From positions 186,001-250,000 of the forward strand of contig NZ_WKKF01000001.1 in the NCBI RefSeq assembly GCF_009674765.1: a DNA stretch of 64,000 nt. The letters are read 5' to 3'. Position numbers and translations under genes: made by a program. Positions 41,394 through 51,468 of the stretch are shown piece by piece. The DNA is from Metabacillus idriensis. Lineage in GTDB: Bacteria; Bacillota; Bacilli; Bacillales; Bacillaceae. The first letter of the stretch is position 1. Every line of letters begins with the position of its first letter. The notes beneath the pieces are model-generated. The model made no database searches. It worked only from the letters and a program-made list of their open reading frames with translations, and was not told the origin of the DNA.

Positions 41394-42122
41394 ATGGAGA
41401 TTAAACTTATTGCACTTGATATGGATGGAACACTTCTAAACGAAAAAAAAGAAATTTCAGAAGGAAACAGAAAAGCAATCAGAGACGCTGAAGCCCGGGG
41501 CATTCACGTCGTCATCAGCACTGGCAGAAGCATGGCAACCCTGAGGGATCTAGCTAAGTCACTGAGCTTATCTTCTTATTTGGTCACTGTAAATGGCAGC
41601 GAAATCTGGGACGAGCAAGGTGAACTCGTGGATAGAAATATTGTCCATAATGATTTGATGACTTGGATGTATGATTTATCTAAAACACATAAAACAGGTT
41701 ACTGGGCAACAAGCACAGAAAGAGTCTTCTTTAATGAAATGCCGGAGGATTTAAGCACATTTCAGTGGCTGAAGTTCGGATTTGAAATTGAAGATGATAA
41801 AGCCCGTGAAACCATTTTAAATGAGCTCCGCAGCAGAGGCGAGTTTGAAATCACAAATTCAAGTCCTACAAACCTTGAGGTGAATGCAATTGGAATTAAT
41901 AAAGCCAAGGGCATTGAGAAGGTATGCGGACTGCTCGGCATTACAATGGAAAACGTGCTTGCCTGCGGCGACAGCATGAATGACCTGGCGATGATTAAAG
42001 AAGCCGGTGTTGGTGTTGCAATGGGGAATGCTCAGGACATCGTCAAAGAAGCAGCAGACTGGGTCACTTTGTCCAATGATGAAGACGGGGTTGCTGAAGC
42101 AATTAAAAAATATGTGCTGTAA
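41394..42122 (+). CDS. Cof-type HAD-IIB family hydrolase
   Basis: The 242-residue phosphatase has a complete catalytic set: motif I DMDGT (residues 9-13), motif II STGRS, and motif IV GDSMNDLAMIKEAGVGVAMGNA near 195. Family members remove phosphate from sugar phosphates or FMN-like compounds; the substrate is not set. AGGAGG precedes the ATG and a good terminator follows. Unlike the YhaX-like protein upstream, its nucleophile Asp is intact. Confidence 0.88.
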   Translation: MEIKLIALDMDGTLLNEKKEISEGNRKAIRDAEARGIHVVISTGRSMATLRDLAKSLSLSSYLVTVNGSEIWDEQGELVDRNIVHNDLMTWMYDLSKTHKTGYWATSTERVFFNEMPEDLSTFQWLKFGFEIEDDKARETILNELRSRGEFEITNSSPTNLEVNAIGINKAKGIEKVCGLLGITMENVLACGDSMNDLAMIKEAGVGVAMGNAQDIVKEAADWVTLSNDEDGVAEAIKKYVL

Positions 42123-42129
42123 ATAGAAG

Positions 42130-42163
42130 CAGATGGCGTTTTCGCCATCTGTTTTTATATTTT
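42130..42163 (+). terminator. Terminator of the HAD hydrolase gene
   Basis: AGATGGCG and CGCCATCT form a perfect stem with a TTTT loop, followed by a long T-rich tract. Confidence 0.92.
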
Positions 42164-42224
42164 TTTCGAAAAATCGGCTGTTGAGAGTTGGAAGAGTGTT
42201 TCCGTGAATTGAATCGTGATTCCT

Positions 42225-42365
42225 GTAAATAACAAGAATAACTGATTAAATAAGTGAAAGATCGGCGAATAAAAAATTCCAATTGCTGAATTCTTCAAAA
42301 CGGCTAAATGAACTTGAAAAACCGCTATAAAAAATTATATTTTCGCTAATAAAAGCGTTATTTTT
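42225..42365. repeat. AT-rich degenerate short repeats
   Basis: Units of about 20-22 bases start GGCTAAA, CCGCTATAA or CGCTAATAA, separated by A/T-rich stretches. They resemble the DNA at 37685-37800. No gene is supported between the HAD terminator and hemZ. Confidence 0.5.
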
Positions 42366-42546
42366 ACTGAATTACGTGCTGCTGCTAACCGCGTTTGAGA
42401 CAGACTCACAATTATTTGCAGGTTTCAGATCACGAATCTGTCTCCCTGAACTGACCGAGCGTCTCTGCTTTTCTAAATTGACCATATGCTCTAGGTTTTG
42501 TACACTTAAGGAAGTTTTGAAACTAAAAGAAGATAAGGTGAGAATC

Positions 42547-44040
42547 TTGCGTTTTACTATAAATGGCATAAACGATGAACGATTTCATCGTCCGCTGCAG
42601 TTAATTTCAAATTTGTTTTACGAAGAAACAAAGCTGATGTTTGAAGAAACAGAAGCGGATATCAGCATCGTTTTTCAAATAGAAGAAAAGAATGGAAGCA
42701 TTAGCGTCCGCGGAACTTTGTCTGATCAAAATGGATATGAGAAGTCGGCTGCGCACGAAAAAGGTATTTCAGATGACCTGAGTGAAAAAGAAGTATTTAA
42801 AGCGGTTAAACATACACTCGTATACGTGCATCTGAACCTGCTTCAGGATTACACAGGCATGATTCAGCAGTGGGGGATCTTAACAGGCATCCGTCCGACA
42901 AAGCTTCTTCATAAAAAATTGCGTGAGGGCATGTCAAAAGAAGAAGCGCATCAGATGCTGAAGGAAGAATATTTAATTTCAGACGAAAAAATTCAGCTGA
43001 TGCAGCGGATCGTCGACAGGCAGCTGAGCGTTGTTCCCGATCTGTATGATCTTTCAAAAGAAGTGAGCATTTATATTGGCATCCCGTTCTGTCCGACTAA
43101 ATGTGCGTACTGCACGTTCCCTGCTTATGCAATCGGCGGTAGACAGGGATCTGTCGATTCGTTTCTCGGCGGGCTGCACTATGAAATCCGTGAGATGGGA
43201 AAATGGCTGAAAGAGAAAAACATAAAAATCACGACTGTTTATTACGGCGGAGGCACTCCTACAAGCATTACTGCAGAAGAAATGGATATGCTGTACGAAG
43301 AAATGAACGCATCATTCCCGGGTGTAGATAAAATCCGCGAGCTTACAGTAGAAGCAGGCCGTCCGGATACGATTACAGAGGACAAACTGAACGTGTTGAA
43401 AAAATGGAATATCGACCGAATCAGCATCAATCCTCAATCTTATATTGATGAAACATTAAAAGCCATCGGCCGTCATCACTCCGTTCAGGAAACCATTGAT
43501 AAATTCCATTTAGCACGCTCCATGGGCATGAACAATATTAATATGGACTTGATTATTGGATTGCCAGGTGAAGGAATAAAAGAATTTGATTATACTCTAT
43601 CTGAAACAGAAAAACTGATGCCTGAATCCTTAACGGTTCATACGCTGTCCTTTAAACGTGCATCAGAGATGACAAGAAATAAACAAAAATACAAAGTGGC
43701 AGGACGCGAAGAAATCGAAGAAATGATGGACCATGCTGTCAAATGGACAGATGAACACGGCTATACTCCATACTACTTGTACCGTCAAAAAAACATTCTT
43801 GGCAATCTGGAAAATGTCGGCTACGCGCTTGAGGGCCAGGACAGCATTTATAACATTATGATCATGGAGGAGCAGCAATCCATCATTGGCATCGGATGCG
43901 GCGCTGCCAGCAAATTCATACATCCTGAAACAGGGAAGATTACGCAATTTGCGAATCCAAAGGATCCCAAATCTTATAACGACAGCTTTGAGCATTATAC
44001 AGAAGCGAAAATTAAGATTCTGGAAGAAATGTTTGTGTGA
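42547..44040 (+). CDS. hemZ: Radical SAM coproporphyrinogen III dehydrogenase-like protein HemZ
   Basis: The protein has 497 residues from the TTG at 42547, which has AAGGTGA six bases upstream and gives a start (LRFTINGI) like B. subtilis HemZ (501 aa). The upstream open frame to 42376 is not used. The [4Fe-4S] cluster motif is Cys182-x3-Cys186-x2-Cys189 (PFCPTKCAYCTF), followed by YYGGGTPTS. HemZ-type proteins are relatives of HemN that act in oxygen-independent heme synthesis. Position after yhaX agrees with B. subtilis. Confidence 0.93.
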   Translation: MRFTINGINDERFHRPLQLISNLFYEETKLMFEETEADISIVFQIEEKNGSISVRGTLSDQNGYEKSAAHEKGISDDLSEKEVFKAVKHTLVYVHLNLLQDYTGMIQQWGILTGIRPTKLLHKKLREGMSKEEAHQMLKEEYLISDEKIQLMQRIVDRQLSVVPDLYDLSKEVSIYIGIPFCPTKCAYCTFPAYAIGGRQGSVDSFLGGLHYEIREMGKWLKEKNIKITTVYYGGGTPTSITAEEMDMLYEEMNASFPGVDKIRELTVEAGRPDTITEDKLNVLKKWNIDRISINPQSYIDETLKAIGRHHSVQETIDKFHLARSMGMNNINMDLIIGLPGEGIKEFDYTLSETEKLMPESLTVHTLSFKRASEMTRNKQKYKVAGREEIEEMMDHAVKWTDEHGYTPYYLYRQKNILGNLENVGYALEGQDSIYNIMIMEEQQSIIGIGCGAASKFIHPETGKITQFANPKDPKSYNDSFEHYTEAKIKILEEMFV

Positions 44041-44047
44041 TATTGGT

Positions 44048-44088
44048 CAGAGAGGCTTTCCCAGAAAAGGGGGAGCTTCTTTTTTATG
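44048..44088 (+). terminator. Terminator of hemZ
   Basis: AGAGGCTTTCCC and GGGGGAGCTTCT pair imperfectly and are followed by six T. Confidence 0.7.
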
Positions 44089-44207
44089 TTTTTCGTAATA
44101 AGCTCACATGTCTTCCTGCGCTATTCAACCACTTAAATAATCCAAGCATCCCCCAACATGAGACAGCTCATGGCTGAATAGCCTAGGGGAGTGAGGAGGT
44201 GGGAGAA

Positions 44208-44696
44208 ATGAAAAAACTACTGGGCACCTGTCTGTTTATGTTTCTGTTTTTGCTTTCGGGATGTTCGGAGGATTCTGTACAGGAGGAATTGCTGACCTAT
44301 GTGAATGAAATCCTGCCTGAGGTTACGGTAAAAGAAACAGCTGCCATCAGCGCATATGACAGTGTGTCCGGCGACAATTACACTAGTGATGAAGTCATGT
44401 ATTCAGTGATGGTAGATGAAGTTTCGCCAACGTACAATTCCTTTATTGCTGATTTAGAAGACGTTCAGGTCGAATCGGAAAAAATAAAGGCCTTGCATGA
44501 AAATTACATTAAAGCAGCCAATATTCAGCATAGTGCTTTTATTTTGATCATTTCAGGGCTTGAAGAACAGGACAGGGGGAAAATTATCGAGGCGAATGAT
44601 AAGCTTGCGACAGCACGTAAAATGATCAGAGAATTCAGTGATGAGTTAGAAATGCTGGCAGAAGAGAACGATGTTACTCTTGAAAAAGAGTACTAA
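44208..44696 (+). CDS. Small lipoprotein, 162 aa
   Basis: A signal peptide with lipobox LLSGC puts the lipidated Cys near residue 19. The mature part is acidic and helical (VNEILPEVTVKETAAISAYDSVSG, ANDKLATARKMIREF) without known domain. AGGAGG lies eight bases before the ATG at 44208; the in-frame GTG at 44199 overlaps that site and is not the start. It would be anchored outside the cell membrane. Function unknown. Confidence 0.75.
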   Translation: MKKLLGTCLFMFLFLLSGCSEDSVQEELLTYVNEILPEVTVKETAAISAYDSVSGDNYTSDEVMYSVMVDEVSPTYNSFIADLEDVQVESEKIKALHENYIKAANIQHSAFILIISGLEEQDRGKIIEANDKLATARKMIREFSDELEMLAEENDVTLEKEY

Positions 44697-44728
44697 ATTT
44701 ATGACTTCTTTCAAAAAGAAATAAAGTA

Positions 44729-44772
44729 CAAAATAACCAGTCTACCTAAAAAATGGCTGGTTATTTTTTTTT
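44729..44772 (+). terminator. Terminator of the lipoprotein gene
   Basis: AAATAACCAG and CTGGTTATTT form a ten-base perfect stem with a long loop, followed by nine T. Confidence 0.82.
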
Positions 44773-44840
44773 GGAAGGAATTCATTTAGGTATAACGAAA
44801 TTGTAATATAGTGGAAAAATAAGTGGCAGGAGGGATAATA

Positions 44841-45302
44841 ATGGATTGTAAGAAGGTTAAGAGAACTTTTAAAGTGGTAGGGATCAAGGGCAGTGGAGCT
44901 TTTGACAATTTTGGCATCGATGTTCCAAGTCTTGCCCGGCAATTTCTAACTCGTTTAGATGAACTAGAAAACCGTTCGGGTACTGAAATCGCTCTTTTTG
45001 AACCCAAAAGGGATGTTAACCATTTGAGAGGTCACTATTATGTAGGATTAATTGTTCATGAGTCTCTTGAAGCCGTTCCAGACGGGATGGATTATATCGA
45101 ATTGTCTCAAACCTATGTCACGATTAGAGGAAAAATGAATAATATCGGCAGCCTGCATCACAATTTAGTACAATGGGCAGATGATCATAGTTATAAAAGA
45201 GACTTAGAATCTCATATTGTTGAGACTTATCATCCAATGGAAAATGGTGAGGAAGAGGTAGAGATTTATTTACCAATTCAAGTTTATCAATCCAATGTTT
45301 AA
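44841..45302 (+). CDS. GyrI-like / BmrR-type effector-binding domain protein
   Basis: The 153-residue protein consists only of a GyrI-like ligand-binding domain: RTFKVVGIKGSGAF at the start, GHYYVGLIVHESLEAVPDGMDYIELS in the middle and EEVEIYLPIQV at the end, where the family Glu lies. There is no DNA-binding domain. Such stand-alone domains bind or hydrolyse small hydrophobic compounds. The ATG at 44841 follows AGGAGGG. No linked partner gene is seen. Confidence 0.7.
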   Translation: MDCKKVKRTFKVVGIKGSGAFDNFGIDVPSLARQFLTRLDELENRSGTEIALFEPKRDVNHLRGHYYVGLIVHESLEAVPDGMDYIELSQTYVTIRGKMNNIGSLHHNLVQWADDHSYKRDLESHIVETYHPMENGEEEVEIYLPIQVYQSNV

Positions 45303-45533
45303 TACCAGCTGTCAGCTTAGGGCGGCTTTTATATTACGGAATAATCATCTTAGGGTTCGGAGGAATTTCTCGAGCCTTTTTTATTTGCAGATGATTAAAA
45401 AGCCTCTATAAAAGAACGAATTTTCATAGATATAAAACCTTCTAATGAAAGAATTCAAATAGAATGAAGGAATTTTCTGAAAAAAGATGAATGTTAATAA
45501 AGGGATTAAATAATGAAGTATTGCTGCCCTTAT

Positions 45534-45547
45534 TGTAAACGCTTTCT
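45534..45547 (+). promoter_or_regulatory. CRE site in the leader of the beta-oxidation operon
   Basis: TGTAAACGCTTTCT, read on the minus strand, is AGAAAGCGTTTACA, 13 of 14 positions of the CcpA operator consensus. It lies 20 bases before the first start codon, so CcpA could repress fatty-acid use when glucose is plentiful. Confidence 0.7.
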
Positions 45548-45566
45548 ATCTAAAGGAGGAGTTTCT

Positions 45567-47126
45567 ATGTATTCAACGATTGGACGAGTATTTGATTTGA
45601 CTGCTGAGAAGTACCCTGCAAAGGAAGCCATTTATGATGTCCGGAGAGGCATCAGGTGGACGTATGCCGAGTGGCAAAAAGAAGTGAATAAGCTTGCGAA
45701 TGCGTTTTTGGAGGCAGGCGTTAAGAAAGGTGACCGGATCTCGACGTATTTATTTAATACGATTGAGCTTGCAACGGCTTATTTTGCCAGTGCTAAAATC
45801 GGTGCGGTTATCAATCCAATCAACTTCAGGCTGAAAGCCCAGGAGGTGGCCTACATCTTAAACGATGCAAAGCCTTCCTTAATTCTGTTTGAACGGGCGC
45901 TTGAGCAGCAAATCAGCGACATTCAATCGCAGTTTGACGAGATCTCCTTCTGGTTCATCGACGGTGAACCGCCGTCATATGCTTCAAGCTACCATGAGAA
46001 AGTTAAGCATACAAGCGACAGGCTCATTGACATGGAAATTACTGAAAATGATCTGTATGCCATCATGTATACGAGCGGGACAACTGGGCGCCCGAAAGGA
46101 GTTCTTCATCGTCACCGGGATATGATTGAGCAGAATCATGTTTGTATTGCTGCGAAAAGGCTGACAAAGGATGACCGCGGATTAGTGGCTGCACCGATGT
46201 TTCACTGTGCAGAGCTCCACTGCTGTTTCCTCCCGCGAGTACAGGTTGGAGGAAGCAACGTGATTTTGCATCATTTTGAGCCGGAGCTTGTGCTTCAGCT
46301 GATCGAAGAAGAGAAAATCACCGTCTTTTTTGGAGCGCCAACGATGTGGAACATGATGCTTCAGGAGAATATTGAAACGTACAATCTGACATCCCTGCGA
46401 CTTGGCTTGTACGGGGCAGCTCCGATGGCACCGGCTCTAGTCAAGCTCTGCAAGGAAAAGCTGGGCACCGACCTTATTCAGGCTTATGGCATGACAGAAA
46501 TGGGACCTGCAGTCACTTTCCTGTCAGAAGATGAGCAGCTGACTAAAGTAGGCTCAGCGGGAAAAGTCTGCTTCGGACATGAGCTGCGGATTGTAAAGCC
46601 GAATGAGAATGGTTCATCAGAACCTGAAGATATTCTTCAGCCGGGACAGGTTGGTGAAATTATTGTAAAGGGACCTTGTATGATGGCAGGTTATTTCAAT
46701 ATGCAAGAAGCATCAGAAAAAGCGCTGTATAAGGGCTGGTATCATTCAGGCGATTTAGGATATTTGGATCGTGACGGGTTTTTATATGTGGCTGACCGAG
46801 TAGACGACATGATTATAAGTGGCGGGGAAAATGTGTATCCGCGAGAAGTTGAGGATGTTTTATTTGAGCATAAAGGCGTACTCGATGCAGCTGTTTTAGG
46901 AGAGCCGCACGAGAAATGGGGAGAATGTGTAACAGCCTTTATTGTCAGAAAAGATATGAATCTAACAGAACAGGAGCTTGAGGAATTCTGCAAATCGAGC
47001 GATAAGCTTGCGCCATATAAAAGACCGCGCAAATATCACTTTGTAGAGGCGCTGCCTAGAAACGCGAGCGGCAAAATCCAAAAATTTCTTTTAAGGGAGA
47101 AGCTCGCAGAACAGCCAAGCGCATAA
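45567..47126 (+). CDS. Acyl-CoA synthetase (AMP-forming), likely long-chain
   Basis: The 519-residue enzyme activates fatty acids with ATP and CoA via an acyl-AMP. It has the AMP-binding motif YTSGTTGRPKGV, YGMTEMGP, the hinge region DRVDDMIISGGENVYPREVE and the C-terminal catalytic Lys context NASGKIQKF. The ATG at 45567 has AAGGAGGAG upstream; the open stretch from 45513, which would add a Cys-rich extension, contains the CRE and is rejected. It heads the beta-oxidation operon. Similar to LcfB/YhfL-type ligases. Confidence 0.9.
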   Translation: MYSTIGRVFDLTAEKYPAKEAIYDVRRGIRWTYAEWQKEVNKLANAFLEAGVKKGDRISTYLFNTIELATAYFASAKIGAVINPINFRLKAQEVAYILNDAKPSLILFERALEQQISDIQSQFDEISFWFIDGEPPSYASSYHEKVKHTSDRLIDMEITENDLYAIMYTSGTTGRPKGVLHRHRDMIEQNHVCIAAKRLTKDDRGLVAAPMFHCAELHCCFLPRVQVGGSNVILHHFEPELVLQLIEEEKITVFFGAPTMWNMMLQENIETYNLTSLRLGLYGAAPMAPALVKLCKEKLGTDLIQAYGMTEMGPAVTFLSEDEQLTKVGSAGKVCFGHELRIVKPNENGSSEPEDILQPGQVGEIIVKGPCMMAGYFNMQEASEKALYKGWYHSGDLGYLDRDGFLYVADRVDDMIISGGENVYPREVEDVLFEHKGVLDAAVLGEPHEKWGECVTAFIVRKDMNLTEQELEEFCKSSDKLAPYKRPRKYHFVEALPRNASGKIQKFLLREKLAEQPSA

Positions 47127-47145
47127 AACAGGGGGGCTGAGTGAA

Positions 47146-48294
47146 ATGCCGGCAGCATACTTGCAAAAAGAGCATCAAATATTCCGGGAAGCACTAAGAA
47201 AATTCCTTCAAAAAGAAGCAGTGCCCTACTATGATCAGTGGGAAAAAGCAGGAATGGTCCCGCGTGAACTTTGGATCAAAATGGGAGAGCAAGGTTTTTT
47301 GTGTCCCTGGACGGATGAGAAGTACGGAGGATCCGGCGTAGATTTTGCCTATTCCGTCATTATAAACGAAGAGCTTGAAAAAGTGGGATCCAGCCTGATC
47401 GGCATCAGCCTTCATAACGATATCGTCGTGCCGTATTTTGATTCTTACGGAACGGAAAAACTGAAGCAAAGGTTCCTGCCGACTTGTGTGACGGGAGAAA
47501 CCATTACGGCGATTGCGATGACAGAGCCAGGCGCAGGTTCAGATCTCTCAGCTGTAAAAACGACAGCTATTAAACAAGGGGACTACTATGTATTAAATGG
47601 GGAGAAGACATTCATTACAAATGGAATCTGTGCGGATTTAATTGTTGTCGTCTGCAAAACGGACCCAAAGGCGGTGCCTGCACATAAAGGCATCAGCCTT
47701 CTGGTCGTTGAAAGAGATACACCTGGCTTTAAAAGAGGCAGAAAGCTTGAAAAAGTAGGCTTGCACGCACAGGATACTGCAGAACTCATTTTTGAGGATG
47801 CAAAAGTGCCTGCGGCGAACCTTTTAGGAGAAGAAGGCAAAGGCTTCTATTATTTAATGGATAAGCTGCAGCAGGAGCGTCTCCTTGTAGCAATCGGAGC
47901 GCAGACTTCTGCTGAGAGAATGCTTGCTATTGCCAAGCAGTATACGAAGCAAAGAAAAGCGTTTGGAAAATCAATCAGCGATTTTCAGACTGTACAGTTC
48001 CGGCTGGCAGAAATGGCAACAGAAATTGAAATTGGACGTACCTTTTTAGATTCTGTCATTGAAGAACATCTGGCAGGGAAAAATGCGGTTACACGTGTTT
48101 CCATGGCTAAGTACTGGATTACGGACATGGCTAAAAAAGTGGCGTCAGAGGTTATGCAGCTTCATGGCGGATACGGTTATATGGAAGAATACGAGATTGC
48201 CAGACGATATCGGGATATACCTGTTTCGGCCATTTACGCAGGCACAAATGAAATCATGAAAACCATCATCGTGAAAAATTTAGATCTTGCTTAA
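47146..48294 (+). CDS. Acyl-CoA dehydrogenase
   Basis: The 382-residue FAD enzyme makes the trans-2-enoyl-CoA in the first beta-oxidation step. It shows [18 protein letters not shown] (substrate and flavin binding), the C-terminal [19 protein letters not shown] and [12 protein letters not shown]; the catalytic base is probably the Glu in the last motif region. It starts 19 bases after the ligase gene with a GGGGGGC site. Chain-length preference cannot be read. Confidence 0.93.
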   Translation: MPAAYLQKEHQIFREALRKFLQKEAVPYYDQWEKAGMVPRELWIKMGEQGFLCPWTDEKYGGSGVDFAYSVIINEELEKVGSSLIGISLHNDIVVPYFDSYGTEKLKQRFLPTCVTGETITAIAMTEPGAGSDLSAVKTTAIKQGDYYVLNGEKTFITNGICADLIVVVCKTDPKAVPAHKGISLLVVERDTPGFKRGRKLEKVGLHAQDTAELIFEDAKVPAANLLGEEGKGFYYLMDKLQQERLLVAIGAQTSAERMLAIAKQYTKQRKAFGKSISDFQTVQFRLAEMATEIEIGRTFLDSVIEEHLAGKNAVTRVSMAKYWITDMAKKVASEVMQLHGGYGYMEEYEIARRYRDIPVSAIYAGTNEIMKTIIVKNLDLA

Positions 48295-48329
48295 ACCATT
48301 CAGCAAAAAATCAAGGGGGATTCACTTCC

Positions 48330-49193
48330 ATGAGCATACAGAAAATAGCTGTTATTGGATCAGGATTAATGGGGAGCGGGATTGCCCAATCCTTTGCGGC
48401 AGCAGGAAAAACAGTTTACTTATATGATGTTTCAGAGAAAGCCCTGGAAAAAGCACAAACTGGAATTGATAAAAGCTTATCAAGGTTCGTTAAAGCAGGA
48501 CATCTTTCAGAATCTGATAAGTCCGCAGCGTTAGAAAAAATCCGTTCTTTTACTGTGCTTGCAGATGCAGTAAATGCTGCAGAGCTGGTTGTTGAAGCAG
48601 TTCCCGAAAATCTGGAGCTTAAAAAAGCGATCTTCAAAGAACTTGATGAATTAACGGAAAAAGGGGTTATCCTGGCAACAAATACGTCAGAACTAAGTGT
48701 TACATCCATTGCGGCTGCAACAAAAAGACCGGACCAGGTCATTGGCATGCACTGGTTTAATCCGGCCCCTGTTATGAAGCTGATTGAAATTGTAAAGGGA
48801 ATTGATACATCTGATCAGACAATAGAAGCAATCAGGAAATTATCACAGGAAATCGGGAAAGAAACGGTATTAGTAAAAGATGCACAGGGCTTTGTCACAA
48901 CAAGAGCGCTGTCTGCCCATATGCTTGAATGCATCCGGATTTACGAAGAAGGAATTGCAAGTGCGGAAGATATCGACAAAGCGGTCAAGCTTGGGCTGAA
49001 TTATCCGATGGGGCCGCTTGAGCTTGCAGACTTAGTCGGTCTTGATACGATGCTGTTTGTCAGCAATGGGATGGCGGATGCATACGGTGACCGCTTTTTG
49101 CCTCCGCAGCTGTTAAGAAAATTAGTTGAAGCAGGACATCACGGACGAAAAACAGGTAAAGGATTTTACACATACGAAGGAGAGAGAAAATGA
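48330..49193 (+). CDS. 3-hydroxyacyl-CoA (3-hydroxybutyryl-CoA) dehydrogenase
   Basis: The 287-residue NAD enzyme oxidises 3-hydroxyacyl-CoA to 3-ketoacyl-CoA. The N-terminal nucleotide motif is [14 protein letters not shown]; the catalytic region [17 protein letters not shown] carries the His, and Glu follows. Length equals that recalled for B. subtilis MmgB. AAGGGGG precedes the ATG; its stop overlaps the thiolase start by four bases. Confidence 0.93.
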   Translation: MSIQKIAVIGSGLMGSGIAQSFAAAGKTVYLYDVSEKALEKAQTGIDKSLSRFVKAGHLSESDKSAALEKIRSFTVLADAVNAAELVVEAVPENLELKKAIFKELDELTEKGVILATNTSELSVTSIAAATKRPDQVIGMHWFNPAPVMKLIEIVKGIDTSDQTIEAIRKLSQEIGKETVLVKDAQGFVTTRALSAHMLECIRIYEEGIASAEDIDKAVKLGLNYPMGPLELADLVGLDTMLFVSNGMADAYGDRFLPPQLLRKLVEAGHHGRKTGKGFYTYEGERK

Positions 49194-50341
49194 CACGGGA
49201 AGTAGTAATTGTTGAAGCGGTAAGAACGGCTGTTGGAAAAAGGAAGGGTGCCTTCAGAGAAGCACATCCCGTTCACCTTGCCGCAGCTGTTTTAAATGAG
49301 GTTGTCATAAGGGCAGGTCTGCCGAAAGAGCAGGTTGAGGATGTGGTTATGGGCTGCGTATCCCCAATTGCAGAACAAGGCTTTAATATTGGAAGACTTG
49401 CGGTTCTTGAAGCAGGATTTCCTGTAAGCGTGCCTGCCGTTCAAATAAACCGCATGTGCGGATCAGGCCAGCAGGCCATTCATTTTGCCTGTCAGGAAAT
49501 CAGGTCCGGTGATATGGACATTGTCATTGCAGCGGGTGTAGAGAGCATGACAAAGGTTCCTATCTTAAGCGATGGAAACGACGAAACGATCCCTTCAAGC
49601 CTGCATGAAAAATATAACTTTGTTCATCAGGGCATTTCAGCCGAAATGATTGCAGAAAAACATCAGATTACAAGACAGGAGCTTGATGAATACTCGCTGC
49701 GAAGCCATAAGCGGGCTTTAGAAGCCATTCAAAAAGGAATTTATCAATCTGAAATTCTGCCGCTTAAAGGACTGAATAAAGAAGGAGAAGAAATTGTCTT
49801 TGATCAGGATGAGGGTCCGCGCGCTGATACCTCTCTTGAAGCTTTGGCAAATTTAAAAACGGTGTTCAAAGAAGATGGCGTGGTAACGGCAGGAAACGCA
49901 AGTCAAATGAGCGACGGGGCGGCTGCAGTCCTGTTAATGGAAGGCTCCAAAGCACGGGAGCTTGGATTAAAACCAAAGGCAAGAATTGTGTCACAAGCCG
50001 TGGTAGGCTCTGATCCAACCTATATGCTTGAAGGAGTCATCCCTGCAACTCAGAAGGTACTGGAGAAAAGCGGGCTGACTGTAAACGATATTGATCTTTT
50101 CGAAATCAATGAAGCATTTGCTCCTGTTGTCCTTGCCTGGCAGAAAATGATTGGGGCAGATCCTGAAAAAGTGAATGTAAACGGTGGTGCCATTGCTCTT
50201 GGTCATCCACTTGGTGCAACTGGTGCAAAGCTGATGACGAGTCTCGTTAATGAGCTTGAACGCAGGAATGCACGCTATGGACTGCTGACTATATGCATTG
50301 GACACGGAATGGCGACAGCGACAATCGTTGAGAGAGTTTAA
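49190..50341 (+). CDS. Acetyl-CoA acyltransferase (thiolase)
   Basis: The 383-residue thiolase splits 3-ketoacyl-CoA with CoA. The nucleophile is Cys in [12 protein letters not shown] (about residue 89), the His lies in [15 protein letters not shown], and the second Cys in [10 protein letters not shown]. It overlaps the dehydrogenase gene by four bases (translation coupling) and completes the cycle with neighbouring genes. A degradative thiolase (FadA-like) is more likely than a biosynthetic one from context. Confidence 0.93.
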   Translation: MTREVVIVEAVRTAVGKRKGAFREAHPVHLAAAVLNEVVIRAGLPKEQVEDVVMGCVSPIAEQGFNIGRLAVLEAGFPVSVPAVQINRMCGSGQQAIHFACQEIRSGDMDIVIAAGVESMTKVPILSDGNDETIPSSLHEKYNFVHQGISAEMIAEKHQITRQELDEYSLRSHKRALEAIQKGIYQSEILPLKGLNKEGEEIVFDQDEGPRADTSLEALANLKTVFKEDGVVTAGNASQMSDGAAAVLLMEGSKARELGLKPKARIVSQAVVGSDPTYMLEGVIPATQKVLEKSGLTVNDIDLFEINEAFAPVVLAWQKMIGADPEKVNVNGGAIALGHPLGATGAKLMTSLVNELERRNARYGLLTICIGHGMATATIVERV

Positions 50342-50423
50342 ATTATCTGAAAATAATATCAATTATTTTCAGAACGAGCTATAATAATTAGTGAGGATGG
50401 AAATTCAATTTAGGGGGATGGGT

Positions 50424-51194
50424 ATGGAAACTGTTACATATGCGGTACATGGAAGATATGCAACAATTGAAATGAACAGGCCTGATGTTTTAAATGCCAT
50501 GAATGAACAAATGCTGAGAGAGCTTCTTCAGGCATTGAAGCTTGCTTGTGAAAGTGAAGCGGATATCGTGGTTTTATCTGGCAGCGGTAGAGGTTTTTCA
50601 GCTGGAGGGGACATTAAAACGATGCTGAATTCAATTGATAACTCGGGCTTTTCAGGGGTAATGGATTTAATCTCTGAGGTCATCACGACGCTATATACAC
50701 TGCCTAAGGTAACGGTGAGCGCCATTCACGGACCGGCAGCAGGTTTAGGATTCAGTCTTGCTTTAGCAGCAGACTATGTTGTCGCGCATTCAAGCTCAGT
50801 TCTTGCGATGAATTTTATCGGCATCGGGCTTGTACCTGACGGAGGCGGACATTACTTCATGGAAAAACGCTTAGGCGAAGCGAAGGCCAAGCAATTAATC
50901 TGGAGCGGGGAAAAGTTAAGTGCAGATGAGGCGTACAAACTTGGTTTAGTTGACTTAGTATGCGACGTTGACTTAAAAGATGCCGTACAATCTCTTGTCA
51001 GCGAATGGCTGCAGAAACCTGTAAAAGCGATGATTGCGAGCAAAAATATTTATTCTGCTGTAAAGAAACCAGAGCTCGAAAACATCCTTTCACTTGAAAA
51101 AGAAACACAATATAACATGAGACAATCTCAGGATCATCAAGAAGGCATTAATGCGTTTTTAGAAAAAAGAAAACCTCAGTTTACAGGTAAATAA
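50424..51194 (+). CDS. yhaR: Enoyl-CoA hydratase/isomerase family protein (YhaR-like)
   Basis: The 256-residue crotonase-fold enzyme hydrates 2-enoyl-CoA. Oxyanion-hole motifs are GRGFSAGGDIK and HGPAAGLGFSLALAADY; of the two catalytic acids typical of hydratases, the first position appears replaced (GIGLVPDGGGHYF keeps the Asp only). The ATG at 50424 has AGGGGG six bases upstream; earlier in-frame starts from 50391 are poorer. B. subtilis carries yhaR of the same length here, so the other beta-oxidation genes seem to have joined it. Confidence 0.88.
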   Translation: METVTYAVHGRYATIEMNRPDVLNAMNEQMLRELLQALKLACESEADIVVLSGSGRGFSAGGDIKTMLNSIDNSGFSGVMDLISEVITTLYTLPKVTVSAIHGPAAGLGFSLALAADYVVAHSSSVLAMNFIGIGLVPDGGGHYFMEKRLGEAKAKQLIWSGEKLSADEAYKLGLVDLVCDVDLKDAVQSLVSEWLQKPVKAMIASKNIYSAVKKPELENILSLEKETQYNMRQSQDHQEGINAFLEKRKPQFTGK

Positions 51195-51199
51195 AGAAA

Positions 51200-51268
51200 A
51201 AGCGGTTACCAGTTTATAACCGCTTCAATATTAAAAAGGACGTCCTTAAATGGATGTCCTTTTTGAAA
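51200..51268 (+). terminator. Two terminator hairpins after the beta-oxidation operon
   Basis: AAGCGGTTA/TAACCGCTT (51200-51227) is followed by AAAAGGACGTCC/GGATGTCCTTTT (51234-51266) with T residues. The second is the stronger. Confidence 0.8.
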
Positions 51269-51298
51269 AGATAAGAACGTATAAATATTTGCGCATTG

Positions 51299-51416
51299 GT
51301 GTCTAGCTCCACCTCCTAGCCCCTCGGCCAGAACGGCTCCGGCAAAAAGCGCCTTTTCAGCCGGATCCTTATCTGTCTGCCTTAGTCTGACCAGTCGGTT
51401 CCGCTTTTATTGTCGT
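51299..51416 (+). repeat. Dispersed hairpin repeat, copy B
   Basis: It contains TGTCTAGCTCC, CCCTCGGCCAGAACGGCTCC, AAAAAGCGCCTTTTCAGCCG and GGATCCTTATCTGTCTG. Copy C follows after about 50 bases in the same direction. No gene is seen from 51195 to 51591. Confidence 0.8.
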
Positions 51417-51468
51417 TTAGGAAATTATAAAAGGAAATAGGTTGTGGATAATGAAATTAAGTTATCTC

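Noticed and set aside
42376-42546. N-terminal extension of HemZ
   Set aside because: It has no ribosome site and lies partly in AT-rich repeat DNA; the TTG at 42547 gives the family-typical start.
45513-45566. Cys-rich N-terminal extension of the acyl-CoA synthetase
   Set aside because: It overlaps the CRE and the ribosome site of the ATG at 45567, and relatives start at the latter.
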